Below, one piece after another: positions 8,214 through 17,299 of a stretch of 64,000 bases of DNA. The DNA is from Loigolactobacillus coryniformis subsp. coryniformis KCTC 3167 = DSM 20001 (GTDB lineage: Bacteria; Bacillota; Bacilli; Lactobacillales; Lactobacillaceae): contig NZ_CP017713.1 in assembly GCF_002706425.1 (NCBI RefSeq), positions 558,001 to 622,000 on the forward strand, read 5' to 3'. Under the pieces are notes generated by a model. The model was not told the origin of the DNA. It worked only from the letters and a program-made list of their open reading frames with translations, and ran no database searches. Positions within the stretch are counted from its first letter, which is position 1; each line of letters opens with the position of its first letter. The translations under genes were made by a program, and so were the position numbers.

Positions 8214-8872
8214 ATTTTATACTCTCGGAAACTAAGGGAGGCAACTTTTTAGCAGAAGCAACATTACCTAAGTGGAAAGAAAACGTCGTATACTTTGTTT
8301 TTGTCGTTGCTGTTATTGGTATGCTTTTCCAAGGTAAAATTGGAGATGCTGGTTATGCAATTGCAGGACTCTCAGTGGGCGTTATTCTTGTAATTGGCGT
8401 TTTGAACTTTGATGAGATTCGCGATGCAATAGCAGCCCCAATTATTCTGATGTCCGCTGGTGTCATTGGTGTTGCAAATGCTTTAGGTAGTACTGGTTTA
8501 ACGAAACTGGTCGGTAAAACTGTTGCCGGACTGCTTGGTACTAATATCAGTGCTTTTGCCTTAGTTTTTATTTTCTGTATCCTGACGAGTTTATTAGCAA
8601 CTCTGACTGGCACTAATATTGGAACTGTTTATGTCTTTGCACCTCTAGTTATTGCTACTTGCCACAGCCTTGGTTTTGATCCTAGGGCGGCTGCTAGTGC
8701 AGTAGTTCTTTCTGCATGGTGTGGGCATTTTCTGCCAATCGATGGGATGCCAGCTTTAATTCTTGGTACCGAGAAATATTCGGCTAAAGAGTTCTGGAAA
8801 TTCACGATCCCACAGTATTTTATACGGTTACTTTTCCTGACGGTTGGGTCACTCTTAGTCTTTCCGGCGTGA
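8214..8872 (+). pseudogene. 3' half of SLC13/anion-permease-type transporter
   Basis: Frame is open from the IS256 border to the TGA at 8870-8872. About 219 codons encode roughly five or six membrane helices with a GTNIGTVYVFAPLV segment and SAWCGHFLPIDGMPALILG. This arrangement fits the C-terminal half of SLC13/DASS or related ArsB/NhaD-type carriers, usually 400-450 aa. The N-terminal half is absent because the reading frame runs into the IS repeat. An internal ATG at 8321 is unlikely to rescue function. Substrate unknown. Confidence 0.65.
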
Positions 8873-9092
8873 GTATTGCGAATGCAAGTGATCGTTACTT
8901 ATCTTAAGATTAAGGGATACGTTTAAATACGGTGCTTTTCATTATAAATTAGTATTTACAGCGATTCTTTAAAATGTGAAATTTATTTAAATTCGACTAC
9001 CTACTGGTTGGCAGTTATCATGTTTCTGCCAAATGCTGGTAACTTTCTTAACTTTTAAATCCATTCGCCACCAATTTCACATTTAACTTCAG

Positions 9093-9118
9093 ACTCAGGA
9101 CAAAACCTGAGTTTTTTG
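9093..9118 (+). terminator. Terminator after transporter remnant
   Basis: Stem ACTCAGG / CCTGAGT with a 6-base loop followed by TTTTTT. It lies about 220 bases downstream of the truncated transporter. I see nothing coding in 8873-9092. Confidence 0.75.
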
Positions 9119-9250
9119 GTATCTGAAAAACATAAATATGTACTGATTAATACAGCTATAAATAGGTAAGCACCCAATAACAGACCGACTATAAATAGCG
9201 TATCGGCTGCGGTATGATAGCCTCATCATAAGAAATGGTGAGGTGTTTTT

Positions 9251-9430
9251 ATGCTCAATAAACCGGAAATCGTTCAAGTTAAGCTGGACGACGGTCAACG
9301 ACAGCCAAGTCCAATATCAAAGGCCTTTCAAATCAAACGTAATGAACATGAAACAATCATTGTTTACAATCATATCAATGGATATATTTTAGACGCCCTA
9401 GTCAAGGCGGTGTTCACTGATGCTCATTGA
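9251..9430 (+). CDS. tnpA: IS66 accessory protein TnpA (short form)
   Basis: Small ORF of 59 codons with GGTGAGGTG ahead of ATG. It overlaps tnpB by 11 bases (the ATGCTCATTGA junction), the translational coupling usual in IS66 elements. It is shorter than Gram-negative IS66 TnpA proteins and I recognise it mainly by position. The C-terminal segment GYILDALVKAVF may be the dimerisation part. Confidence 0.7.
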   Translation: MLNKPEIVQVKLDDGQRQPSPISKAFQIKRNEHETIIVYNHINGYILDALVKAVFTDAH

Positions 9431-9779
9431 TTTACGCCAACTCAAGGGTATTTATTTGATTTGTGGCAAAACTGACTTGCGGCGTGGAATCGATGGTTTA
9501 GCCGCTACGATCACTGATCAGTATGAACTTGACCCCTACAGCCGGGCGTTATTTCTTTTTTGCGGTACCCGTAAAGATCGTTTTAAGGCCCTATATTGGG
9601 CCGGTGATGGCTTTCTCTTACTTTATAAACGAATCGAAAATGGCCGCCTGCAATGGCCAACCAATCAAAATGAGGTGAAGCGACTACACGCCAAACAATT
9701 ACAACGTTTATTATCTGGCTGGGGGCTTGAAGCAACCGTGCATCAGACCAACCGACCCAAAAAAGCTAGGCTTAGCTGA
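9420..9779 (+). CDS. tnpB: IS66 family accessory protein TnpB
   Basis: 119-aa protein with the IS66 Orf2 signature: YLICGKTDLRRGIDGLAA near the N-terminus, LFLFCGTRKDRFKALYW in the middle and GFLLLYKRIENGRLQWP after it. Required for IS66 transposition together with TnpC, but its biochemical role is not settled. Intact; ends 29 bases before the GTG codon of the tnpC frame. Confidence 0.93.
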   Translation: MLIDLRQLKGIYLICGKTDLRRGIDGLAATITDQYELDPYSRALFLFCGTRKDRFKALYWAGDGFLLLYKRIENGRLQWPTNQNEVKRLHAKQLQRLLSGWGLEATVHQTNRPKKARLS

Positions 9780-9826
9780 CTAATCATGGTACACTCAGGA
9801 CAATCCTAGTGAATGAAGGCGATTCC

Positions 9827-11380
9827 ATGGCAACGACCGTCGAACAACTTAAGCAAGCCCAAGCGCAGAATCGTGAGTTACTCAAAGAAATAAAGGCCTT
9901 GACCGCAACTGTCCAAACTTTGACGGAAGAAGTCGCCTTTTTTCAGCGCCAACTTTTTGGCAAGCATTCGGAAAAAATAACTGATCCTAACCAGTTATCC
10001 CTATTGGCAGATGACAATGGGGTTTTTACCGACCCAGAGCAAACTGGGAACCAAAGCGAAACGACAGTAACAACAGTCGTCCATAAGCCAAAGCGTAAGC
10101 GTTGCGAATCAGTTGATCCCAATCTACCGATCGAGACCACCGTGATCCGCCGCGAGAACTTGAGTTGCGATCATGGTCATCAACTGATACCAGTGGGCAA
10201 GCACTTTGTGCGTGAAGTCGTGCATCAAATTCCTGGTCGCCTCTATCGCGAACAGATCTTTGAACAAACGTATAAATGTGCCGCTTGTGAAACGAATGAT
10301 GGCGTTTCACACTTATATCAGGGGACTGCGCCGCAGGCGCTGATCCCCCATAGTTTAGCGACCTCATCGTTAGTCGCTGAGTTGTTGTACCAAAAATATG
10401 CCTTAGGGACACCACTTTATCGTCAAATGAAAGCCTGGCGGCGGGCTGGTTTGATTTTAAGTGAAACGACCATGACGAATTGGGTGATCAAAGCAGCGAC
10501 GATCGTTCAACCGCTGTATACATTACTGCACGAACAATTATTAACGCAACCTTACCTGCAAGGCGATGAAACACCGTTTCAAGTCTTGCGTGAGGTGGGT
10601 AAAACCGCGCAAAGCAAGTCTTATATCTGGATTGCTCGGAGTATTCGCTTAGCTGCGCATCAAGTTGTCTATTATACGTATAGCGACAATCGTGCCGGCA
10701 AAACTGCCCAACAACTTTATGGTGATTTTACGGGTGTCCTACAATGTGACGGTTATTCTGGCTATAATCTACTGGGCGCGACGGTGACGCGGGTCGGTTG
10801 TTGGGCGCATGTGCGGCGAAAATTCTTCGATGATGCCTGCAAGATCAAGGGGCAACCGACGATAACGCCACCCTTAAAATTGCTTGATCAAATGTTTCAC
10901 CTAGAACGGGGCTGGCGTGATCTAACACCAACCAAGCGCAAAGAACTGCGCCAGGAACAATTAAAGCCAGTGATCAAGCAATTTTGGCAGTGGTGTGATC
11001 AAGCGGTGGCCACCCCGAAATCACGTTTAGGTCGTGCTTTGACCTATGCCCAAAACCAACGGTCTGCACTTGATCGTGTGCTCGATTACGGCGAAATTGA
11101 TCTAAGCAATAACGCCACCGAACGAAATGTGAAGTCCTTCGTGATCGGACGCAAGAATTGGCTTTTCGCCACCAGTCCCGCAGGGGCACAGGCTAATGCG
11201 ATTTGGCTGACCTTGATTGAAACTGCGAAGGCTAATGGATTGGATCCACGGCAATATCTCGAATATCTGCTTAATCAATTAGGGCAACTACCCGTTTTTC
11301 CAACTGAGGAAGAATTGGCGGTCTATTTGCCATGGCAACAAGTGCCAGACAAAAAGGTTTGGCGTGATCAAGAAGCGTAG
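9827..11380 (+). CDS. tnpC: IS66 family transposase TnpC
   Basis: Transposase of 517 aa. ATG 9827 is preferred over GTG 9809 because GAAGG lies about 8 bases ahead. Order of parts: leucine-rich coiled coil (about 1-45, LKQAQAQNRELLKEIKAL), basic linker, zinc-binding segment with CDHGH and CAAC, then the DDE core with LQGDETPF (Asp), LQCDGYSGYN (Asp) and NNATERNVK (Glu), and a C-terminal IS66 domain. No stops or shifts, so the element should be mobile if tnpA and tnpB work. Confidence 0.94.
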   Translation: MATTVEQLKQAQAQNRELLKEIKALTATVQTLTEEVAFFQRQLFGKHSEKITDPNQLSLLADDNGVFTDPEQTGNQSETTVTTVVHKPKRKRCESVDPNLPIETTVIRRENLSCDHGHQLIPVGKHFVREVVHQIPGRLYREQIFEQTYKCAACETNDGVSHLYQGTAPQALIPHSLATSSLVAELLYQKYALGTPLYRQMKAWRRAGLILSETTMTNWVIKAATIVQPLYTLLHEQLLTQPYLQGDETPFQVLREVGKTAQSKSYIWIARSIRLAAHQVVYYTYSDNRAGKTAQQLYGDFTGVLQCDGYSGYNLLGATVTRVGCWAHVRRKFFDDACKIKGQPTITPPLKLLDQMFHLERGWRDLTPTKRKELRQEQLKPVIKQFWQWCDQAVATPKSRLGRALTYAQNQRSALDRVLDYGEIDLSNNATERNVKSFVIGRKNWLFATSPAGAQANAIWLTLIETAKANGLDPRQYLEYLLNQLGQLPVFPTEEELAVYLPWQQVPDKKVWRDQEA

Positions 11381-11396
11381 ACCCTTGGCTAATTTA

Positions 11397-11459
11397 AAAT
11401 CAAACAGCGCTACTGATTCGAACCAAAAAGTTTCGGATCAGTGGCGCTGCTTTTGATTA
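11397..11459. repeat. Long hairpin at 3' end of IS66
   Basis: Imperfect inverted repeat. AATCAAACAGCGC with ACTGATTCGAAC pairs with GTTTCGGATCAGT and GCGCTGCTTTTGATT, separated by a short A-rich loop. It probably acts as a transcript end or as shielding against read-through inside the element. Only a weak T run follows. Confidence 0.6.
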
Positions 11460-11769
11460 CGGTTGTTTATTGGGTGCTTACATAAATAGTCAGTTGTACA
11501 CGGATTCAGTCACCGCATCCTGCTTAGTTTGTGTTCCATTATGCAAATAAGGGAAAATACCAATTAAAAAATGCGAGCAAAAAAAGATTACAAACAAAAT
11601 GGAATCGGTGATGACAGCACTCTCATTTACCCCCTTCGGCATAAAATTTTACCCCATTAAGCGAAGAAATTGACCAAGTTCTGCAAAAGAGATTGACCAG
11701 CCCTAAGGTACCTCTTGTATAATGTGATAGCGCATACATTGCGTAATTATATTATACAGGAGGTTTTCT

Positions 11770-13332
11770 ATGTCCATTCAGTATCGTAAGATTCTTGAGC
11801 TCCATGCTCAAAAGGTCGTACAACGAAATATCGCCGCAGCTACAGGTAATTCACGCCCTAAGATTGCAGAGATCGTCAAACGGGCAAAAGAAGAAGCGTT
11901 AGTACCACCGTTCACTGATGAAATGGATGACGAATGGTTCGAAGCGCTACTTTTCCCGCATAAAAAGCGTGAGGCTAAAGGTAGACAACTGCCAGATTTT
12001 GAACATATTCATACAGAACTAGCTAAGTCTAATGTGACGTTGTCACTACTACATTATGAATATGAGGCAATTTGCCGTCAAAATAATGTTATTCCCTACG
12101 CTTACCGCACATTTTGTCAGTATTATCACGAATATGCACAAAAGTATAAAGCGACTATGCGCATAAAGCGTAAGCCGGGAGAAACTATGGAAGTAGATTG
12201 GGCAGGTACAACATTGTCTCTAACTGATTCAGATACAGGAGAAATTGTTAAAGCTTATTTATTTGTCGCCACACTACCGTGTAGCCAATATGGCTACTGT
12301 GAGGCTCGCTTGTCAATGAAACAAGAAGATTGGTTAGTTAGTCATATTCACGCTTATAAGTACTTTGGTGGGGTTACGGAAATCCTTGTCCCAGATAATT
12401 TAAAAACTGGTGTTACCAGGCACCAAGCTGGAGAAGCTGTGCTTAATTCGACTTACCGCGAATTGGCAAGTCACTATAACACGATTATATTGCCGGCACG
12501 TGTCCGAACACCTAAAGATAAGGCCAACGTCGAGGGTAGTGTAAAGATCCTTTCAACTTGGATTATCGCTGCGCTACGTAACGAAAAGTTTTTCACATTA
12601 ATAGAATTAAATCAGGCTGTTAGGGAAAAATTAGATGAGTTTAATTTGCGACCATTCACCAAGAAATATAAAAAAGGTAACCGTAAAGACGCTTTTATTA
12701 GCGAAGAGCAGTTCGCATTACAGCCTCTACCACGGGTACCTTATAAAATGGCAACCTGGAAAACTGCCACTGTACAATTAGATTACCACACTAATGTGGA
12801 GAATATGTTTTATTCTGTTCCTTACGAATATATCCAGAATAAAGTTGATATTAAAGTTACGAAAGATCTCGTTGAGATCTTTTACAAAGATAGTCGTATT
12901 GCCTCACACAAACGACTTTATGGCAAGCTTGGTCAATTCTCGACTAATCATGATCATCTACCAGAGAACCACCAGTTGTATCTTGATTACACCCCAAAAG
13001 AAGCAATTAAGTGGGCCGAAAGTATTGGTGAAGCAACAACGGAAGTCGTTCGTTATTTGCTTAAATCGGCAAAAGTGGAAAAGCAAGCACTGAAAGCAAC
13101 CCTTCGTTTAAAGAATTTTGGCCGTAAGTACTCCAGTGAAGCGATTGAGCAGGCTTGCCAAGATATTATAAAAATTGCCTCAGCACCAACGGTGCCAGTA
13201 ATCGAGCGTTTATTACGCAGTAACCAACAACAGGAGCAACCTCACAATGCAAGTGCACAAAACACTTATGGCTTCACGCGTGGCGCAGCCTATTTTGGAA
13301 TCGAAGGGGAAAAAGATAATGACATCAGATGA
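11770..13332 (+). CDS. istA: IS21 transposase IstA
   Basis: 520-aa transposase with ribosome site AGGAGG six bases ahead of ATG. N-terminal HTH (QRNIAAATGNSRPKIAEIVKRA), rve integrase core with METMEVDWAG-type first Asp (EVDWAG), LVPDNLKTGV second Asp and KDKANVEGSVK Glu, and C-terminal Mu-type beta-barrel region (YSVPYEYI). It overlaps istB by 14 bases. Intact. Confidence 0.95.
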   Translation: MSIQYRKILELHAQKVVQRNIAAATGNSRPKIAEIVKRAKEEALVPPFTDEMDDEWFEALLFPHKKREAKGRQLPDFEHIHTELAKSNVTLSLLHYEYEAICRQNNVIPYAYRTFCQYYHEYAQKYKATMRIKRKPGETMEVDWAGTTLSLTDSDTGEIVKAYLFVATLPCSQYGYCEARLSMKQEDWLVSHIHAYKYFGGVTEILVPDNLKTGVTRHQAGEAVLNSTYRELASHYNTIILPARVRTPKDKANVEGSVKILSTWIIAALRNEKFFTLIELNQAVREKLDEFNLRPFTKKYKKGNRKDAFISEEQFALQPLPRVPYKMATWKTATVQLDYHTNVENMFYSVPYEYIQNKVDIKVTKDLVEIFYKDSRIASHKRLYGKLGQFSTNHDHLPENHQLYLDYTPKEAIKWAESIGEATTEVVRYLLKSAKVEKQALKATLRLKNFGRKYSSEAIEQACQDIIKIASAPTVPVIERLLRSNQQQEQPHNASAQNTYGFTRGAAYFGIEGEKDNDIR

Positions 13333-14077
13333 AACTAAGCGTAAATTACGAGAAATGCGACTCAACGCTATGGTTGAGATTTTAGAAGTTCAGGAACAGC
13401 AACCAGAATACCAACAAATGGATTTTGAAGATAAGTTTGAATTAATTGTCGATGGTGCTTATGCCAGACAGCAATCTAATAAGCTTAGTCGGCTATTACA
13501 CAGCGCTGATTTTCCGAGTATAGAGCCTGCGTTAGCCGAAATAGATTATTTGCCAGATCGCAAATTGGATCGTAAGCTAATCCAAAAACTAGCAACAGGG
13601 AACTACATTCGTGAGCATCATAATATTATTTTGATGGGCGCATCTGGCAATGGTAAAACTTGGCTCGCTAATGCCTTAGGCATAGAAGCATGTCGCCAAT
13701 TTTATAAGGTGAAGTATGTTCGGCTGCCAGAACTTTTAGACGACTTAGCTGTAGCTAAGCATGAAGCTAATGGAAATTTTCATAAAATATTAGCTCGCTA
13801 TAAAAAAGTTGATGTTTTAATCATTGACGAATGGTTGTTAACGGAGTTGTCTTTAGAGCAGTCTACCTATGTTTTAGAGCTAGTAGAAAGTCGATTACAT
13901 CAATCATCAACCATTTATTGTTCACAGTTTGCGCCAGATGGATGGCATAATAAACTAGGTAATCCACAAATAGCCGATGCAATCCTTGATCGCATTATCC
14001 ATGATGCCTACCCGATTTTAATTCAAGGCGATAAATCAATGCGTGAACGCTATGGATTACGAGGTGACTCTGTATGA
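13319..14077 (+). CDS. istB: IS21 helper ATPase IstB
   Basis: 252 aa from ATG 13319, preceded by AAGGGG; a longer open frame upstream lies inside istA. AAA+ ATPase with Walker A GASGNGKTW, Walker B VLIIDEW, and the DnaC-like C-terminal QFAPDGWH and DRIIHDAY segments. It stimulates IstA and directs target choice. Ends in an ATGA overlap with the next small ORF. Confidence 0.95.
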   Translation: MTSDETKRKLREMRLNAMVEILEVQEQQPEYQQMDFEDKFELIVDGAYARQQSNKLSRLLHSADFPSIEPALAEIDYLPDRKLDRKLIQKLATGNYIREHHNIILMGASGNGKTWLANALGIEACRQFYKVKYVRLPELLDDLAVAKHEANGNFHKILARYKKVDVLIIDEWLLTELSLEQSTYVLELVESRLHQSSTIYCSQFAPDGWHNKLGNPQIADAILDRIIHDAYPILIQGDKSMRERYGLRGDSV

Positions 14078-14259
14078 TTCCAGAAGATGTGCGCAATCGG
14101 CTCGCTAGTTACTACTTTCTTAACTCGATAGAAGAAAGCTTTGAAAATAAATTGGTTGATCGGTTAACAATGGCCATGCTTCAAAGCAATGAACAAATTA
14201 GTGAGAATGAGCTCGTTGATATTGGTATTAAATTGATCAAAGAATACCTAGAGCAATAA
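14074..14259 (+). CDS. Small hypothetical protein, third ORF of IS21 element
   Basis: 61-aa acidic helical protein (MIPEDVRNRLASYYFLNS start). Its ATG overlaps the istB stop by 4 bases and GAGGTG sits 8-10 bases ahead, so it is very likely translated. Not recognised. Most IS21 elements carry only istA and istB, which makes this a possible passenger or regulator. A terminator follows directly. Confidence 0.6.
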   Translation: MIPEDVRNRLASYYFLNSIEESFENKLVDRLTMAMLQSNEQISENELVDIGIKLIKEYLEQ

Positions 14260-14267
14260 CAATGTTT

Positions 14268-14292
14268 GAACCCACTTTAGTGGGTTCTTTTA
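14268..14292 (+). terminator. Terminator inside IS21 after third ORF
   Basis: Perfect 8-bp stem GAACCCAC / GTGGGTTC with a 4-base loop and TTTT tail, just behind the small ORF and before the right-end binding boxes. Confidence 0.85.
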
Positions 14293-14527
14293 GTCGTATG
14301 GTCAATTTTCTTCGCATAAGTTGGTCAATTCTTTCGCCGAGTGTGGTCAATTTTTACGCTCACTTGGTTAATTCACGATGCCGCCTTCAATCGGTTACAA
14401 TTAGGCTGGTTATCGTATTAGAAGTAATTTGTATTGTTTCAGATATTAGTTTTTGAGCGACTGTTGGTAAATTCAAATTTAGGCTAATGAACAACTACGT
14501 TTTAGGAAGTAAAGGAGGTCCAGTATC

Positions 14528-16066
14528 ATGCATTGGGGTTTATTTATAACGGCATTATTACCGATAATTTGGTTGATTTTTTCATTAGGCGTTCTTAAGA
14601 TGGCTGGTAGCAAAGCTTGTACGATTGGACTTGTTTTAACTATTTTACTCGCAATATTTATTTTTAAGATGCCAATTATTGATAGTCTAACGGCGGCGCT
14701 GGAAGGTGCAGTGATGGGTATTTGGCCGATCGTTTATATTATTATTGCGGCGGTATTTACCTATAATTTAACCACAGCTAGCGGTAGTATGACGACAATT
14801 CGGCAAGGTCTATCGGGAATCACTAGCGATAAACGGTTGTTAGTATTGATCATTGCTTGGGGTTTTGGTGGCTTTTTGGAAGCAATCGCTGGTTTTGGTA
14901 CGGCGGTGGCGATTCCGGCAAGTATTCTGATTGCTTTTGGGGTCAACCCGATTTTATCGGCCACAATTTGTTTGATCGCTAACACGACGCCGACTGCTTT
15001 TGGTGCGATTGGGTTGCCGGTGACTACTTTAGCACAGATCAGTGGGCTGGATGTGCTGCATTTATCTTACTTAGTGACGATTCAGTTGTTACCTTTGATC
15101 GTGATCATCCCGTTTGTAATGGTAGCGTTGATCGGTGGTGGTGTCAAAGCGATTCGTGAGGTCTGGGCACCAACGTTAGCTGCTGGTTTGGCCTTTGGTG
15201 TTCCGCAAATTTTTGTCGCGCGTTTTCTGGGAGCGGAATTGCCAGCAATCATTGGCTCGATCGTTTGTATCATTGTAACGGTTTGGTTTGCCCGGCGTTA
15301 TGAGCGGCGCCATCCTAGCGCACAAAAGGCGGCGGTGGAAACGCCAAGTGTTAATAATTTTGTGTTGGCAGCAATGCCGTTTATTTTAGTCTTTGTTTTC
15401 GTGATGTTGGCGTCACCGTTAGTGCCGCCACTGAATCATTTTTTGACTGGCATTAAATCCGCACTTACCATTTACACGGGTGCTGGAGCCAATCCGTATG
15501 TGTTCAATTGGGTATCAACGCCAGGAACATTGATTATTTTAGCAACGATCATCGGTGGTTTGGTGCAAAAAATGAAGCTGGGACAGATCTTCAAAATTTT
15601 AGGTAAAACAGCGGTACAAATGGTGCAGACATTGATCACAGTGTGTGCGATCGTCGCTTTGGCAAAAGTGATGGGTTATAGTGGGATGATTGCAACGATC
15701 GCCGCGACTTTGGTAGGTTTATTGGGTGCTTTTTACCCAGTTGTGGCACCATTGATCGGCGCACTGGGCACCTTTGTTACCGGCTCTGATACTTCAGCCA
15801 ATGTGTTATTCGGTAATTTACAACGGCAAGCGGCAGTGGCACTGCATGATAGCACTTATTGGGTTGTGGCTGCCAATGCGGTAGGGGCAACTGCTGGTAA
15901 AATGATTTCACCACAAAGTATTGCTGTGGCTTCGGCAGCAACCAACTTGCAAGGTCAAGAAGGCGAGATTCTCAAACAGAGTATGAAATATTTCTTGGGT
16001 TATTTGGTGGTGATTTGTATTTGGATCTTTGTTTCGGGCTTATTTATCCACGCGCTGCATATCTAA
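14528..16066 (+). CDS. lctP: L-lactate permease
   Basis: 512-aa LctP/GlcA-family lactate:proton symporter with about 12-14 membrane helices; strong AAAGGAGGTCC ribosome site. Family segments: GGFLEAIAGFGTAVAIPASIL (about 113-133), ANTTPTAFGAIGLPVTTLA (about 152-170), a long central loop near 255-275 and the C-terminal GSDTSANVLFGNLQ. In a lactic acid bacterium it may export or re-import lactate. First intact core gene to the right of the IS zone and followed by its own terminator. Confidence 0.93.
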   Translation: MHWGLFITALLPIIWLIFSLGVLKMAGSKACTIGLVLTILLAIFIFKMPIIDSLTAALEGAVMGIWPIVYIIIAAVFTYNLTTASGSMTTIRQGLSGITSDKRLLVLIIAWGFGGFLEAIAGFGTAVAIPASILIAFGVNPILSATICLIANTTPTAFGAIGLPVTTLAQISGLDVLHLSYLVTIQLLPLIVIIPFVMVALIGGGVKAIREVWAPTLAAGLAFGVPQIFVARFLGAELPAIIGSIVCIIVTVWFARRYERRHPSAQKAAVETPSVNNFVLAAMPFILVFVFVMLASPLVPPLNHFLTGIKSALTIYTGAGANPYVFNWVSTPGTLIILATIIGGLVQKMKLGQIFKILGKTAVQMVQTLITVCAIVALAKVMGYSGMIATIAATLVGLLGAFYPVVAPLIGALGTFVTGSDTSANVLFGNLQRQAAVALHDSTYWVVAANAVGATAGKMISPQSIAVASAATNLQGQEGEILKQSMKYFLGYLVVICIWIFVSGLFIHALHI

Positions 16067-16107
16067 GTGTAGTAACACTAAGTCCTATATAGTAGGCGTA
16101 ATTACTA

Positions 16108-16140
16108 GGTACCAGGCTGCTAAGTGCTGGTACCTTTTTT
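16108..16140 (+). terminator. Terminator of lactate permease gene
   Basis: Stem GGTACCAG / CTGGTACC, 11-base loop, followed by TTTTTT. Confidence 0.88.
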
Positions 16141-16231
16141 ATGTGTGGGTAATTCGCGGTGATCACGGCTTTTAAGTTGGTGCAAAAGTTAGTATAATTG
16201 TAAACAAATCAAGTGATCAGGTGGAATGAGC

Positions 16232-17098
16232 ATGGAAATAACGGAGAAGGCACCGGCAAAAATTAATTTAAGTTTAGACGCCCTTTTTCAGCATGCCGAT
16301 GGTGAGCACGAATGGAAAATGGTGATGACCTCAGTCGATTTGGCCGACTATGTTGAACTATCAACGGTAGCGACGCGCCAGATCACAGTGACCACAGATA
16401 GTGGCTTCTTACCGGTTGATCAGCGCAATCTTGCTTTTCAGGCGGCCCGTTTATTGCAGAAAAAAGCGGGCGTGACTTACGGCGCACGAATCCACATCCG
16501 TAAACAGATTCCAGTCGCTGCTGGGCTAGGTGGTGGCAGCTCGGACGCTGCGGCCGTGTTGCGCGGTTTGAATCGATTATGGCAATTGAATTGGTCACTG
16601 GCTGATTTAGCCCACTTAGGCTTAGCGATTGATTCTGATGTGCCTTATTGTGTGTACTCGCAAACGGCGTTGGTGACAGGTCGTGGGGATGAGATCACGT
16701 TGTTGCCGAAATTACCGCCATTTTGGGTGGTACTGGCTAAGCCAAGCGCTAGCGTCTCGACACCAAGTATTTTACGGTCAATTTCGTATGATAAGCAACT
16801 TTATCATCCACCGATCGATCAAATGGTCGCGGCAATTCACGCCAATGATTATCCGCAGATTTTGGCGAATATGGGCAATACATTAGAGGAGATCACCAGT
16901 CAGCGTTATCCGCAGATCAAGCAATTACGCCAACAAATGCAACGTTTTGGTGCGGATGCGGCCCAGATGAGCGGCAGTGGGCCGACGGTTTTTGGTTTAT
17001 GCGCCAAATATTCGCGGGCGCAACACGTCTTTAATAGTATGAAAGGTTTTTGCCACGAGGTTTATTTAGTTCGTCCGTTGTTAAACGGCCTAGGCTAA
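16232..17098 (+). CDS. ispE: 4-diphosphocytidyl-2-C-methylerythritol kinase
   Basis: GHMP-family kinase, 288 aa from ATG 16232; this start leaves a proper gap after AGGTGG, while ATG 16226 is too close. Features: EKAPAKINLSLD N-terminus, glycine-rich ATP loop PVAAGLGGGSSDAAAV near residue 95-110 and C-terminal MSGSGPTVFGL. In the MEP pathway it phosphorylates CDP-methylerythritol. Many lactobacilli use mevalonate yet keep an orphan ispE beside purR; no other MEP gene is visible here, so the real role is unclear. Bacillus has the same ispE-purR order. Confidence 0.9.
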   Translation: MEITEKAPAKINLSLDALFQHADGEHEWKMVMTSVDLADYVELSTVATRQITVTTDSGFLPVDQRNLAFQAARLLQKKAGVTYGARIHIRKQIPVAAGLGGGSSDAAAVLRGLNRLWQLNWSLADLAHLGLAIDSDVPYCVYSQTALVTGRGDEITLLPKLPPFWVVLAKPSASVSTPSILRSISYDKQLYHPPIDQMVAAIHANDYPQILANMGNTLEEITSQRYPQIKQLRQQMQRFGADAAQMSGSGPTVFGLCAKYSRAQHVFNSMKGFCHEVYLVRPLLNGLG

Positions 17099-17200
17099 AA
17101 GCGCTGATTTTATCGGCGCTGCGATTTTTGAAGCCCGATTTAGGCCATATTTAGAATTTAAATCCAAGCTCTTTCCCGTTTTTATCGGCTTTTGACAATA

Positions 17201-17265
17201 AAAAACGAACTATTTTACTTAAACAGCGATAAATGCTAGTTTTTTTAGGGTAAAGTCTATATAAT
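17201..17265 (+). promoter_or_regulatory. purR promoter with PurBox-like site
   Basis: AAAAACGAACTAT at 17201-17213 differs at one position from the Firmicutes PurBox (AWWWCCGAACWWT). Downstream lies TATAAT (17260-17265) with a weak -35 about 17 bases ahead. The site suggests purR autoregulation. A second inverted PurBox, usual for strong regulation, was not found. Confidence 0.5.
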
Positions 17266-17299
17266 AGACAAGCGAATGTCTTGAAATGAGGTGGATTAA

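Larger units (their letters stand above)
9166..11481 (+). mobile_element. IS66-family element with 8-bp target duplication
   Basis: Complete 2316-bp element. Ends are GTAAGCACCCAATAA at the left and the same sequence inverted at the right (TTATTGGGTGCTTAC). The 8-bp target ATAAATAG is duplicated at 9158-9165 and 11482-11489, the duplication size typical of IS66. It carries tnpA, tnpB and tnpC in order and appears intact. Confidence 0.96.
11609..14389 (+). mobile_element. IS21-family element with 5-bp target duplication
   Basis: 2781-bp element. The left end TGATGACAGCA and the inverted right end TGAAGGCGGCA share 8 of 11 positions and start with TG. The target ATCGG occurs at 11604-11608 and 14390-14394. 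Each end carries four spaced copies of a tttACCcc/attgACC box about 21-23 bases apart: 11625, 11648, 11669 and 11692 at the left; 14300, 14323, 14345 and 14366 inverted at the right. These are the multiple transposase-binding sites expected of IS21. It holds istA, istB and a small third ORF. Confidence 0.9.

Noticed and set aside
14262-14456. A 64-codon ORF after istB on the plus strand.
   Set aside because: It spans the terminator, the transposase-binding boxes and the right end of IS21, and lacks a ribosome site.
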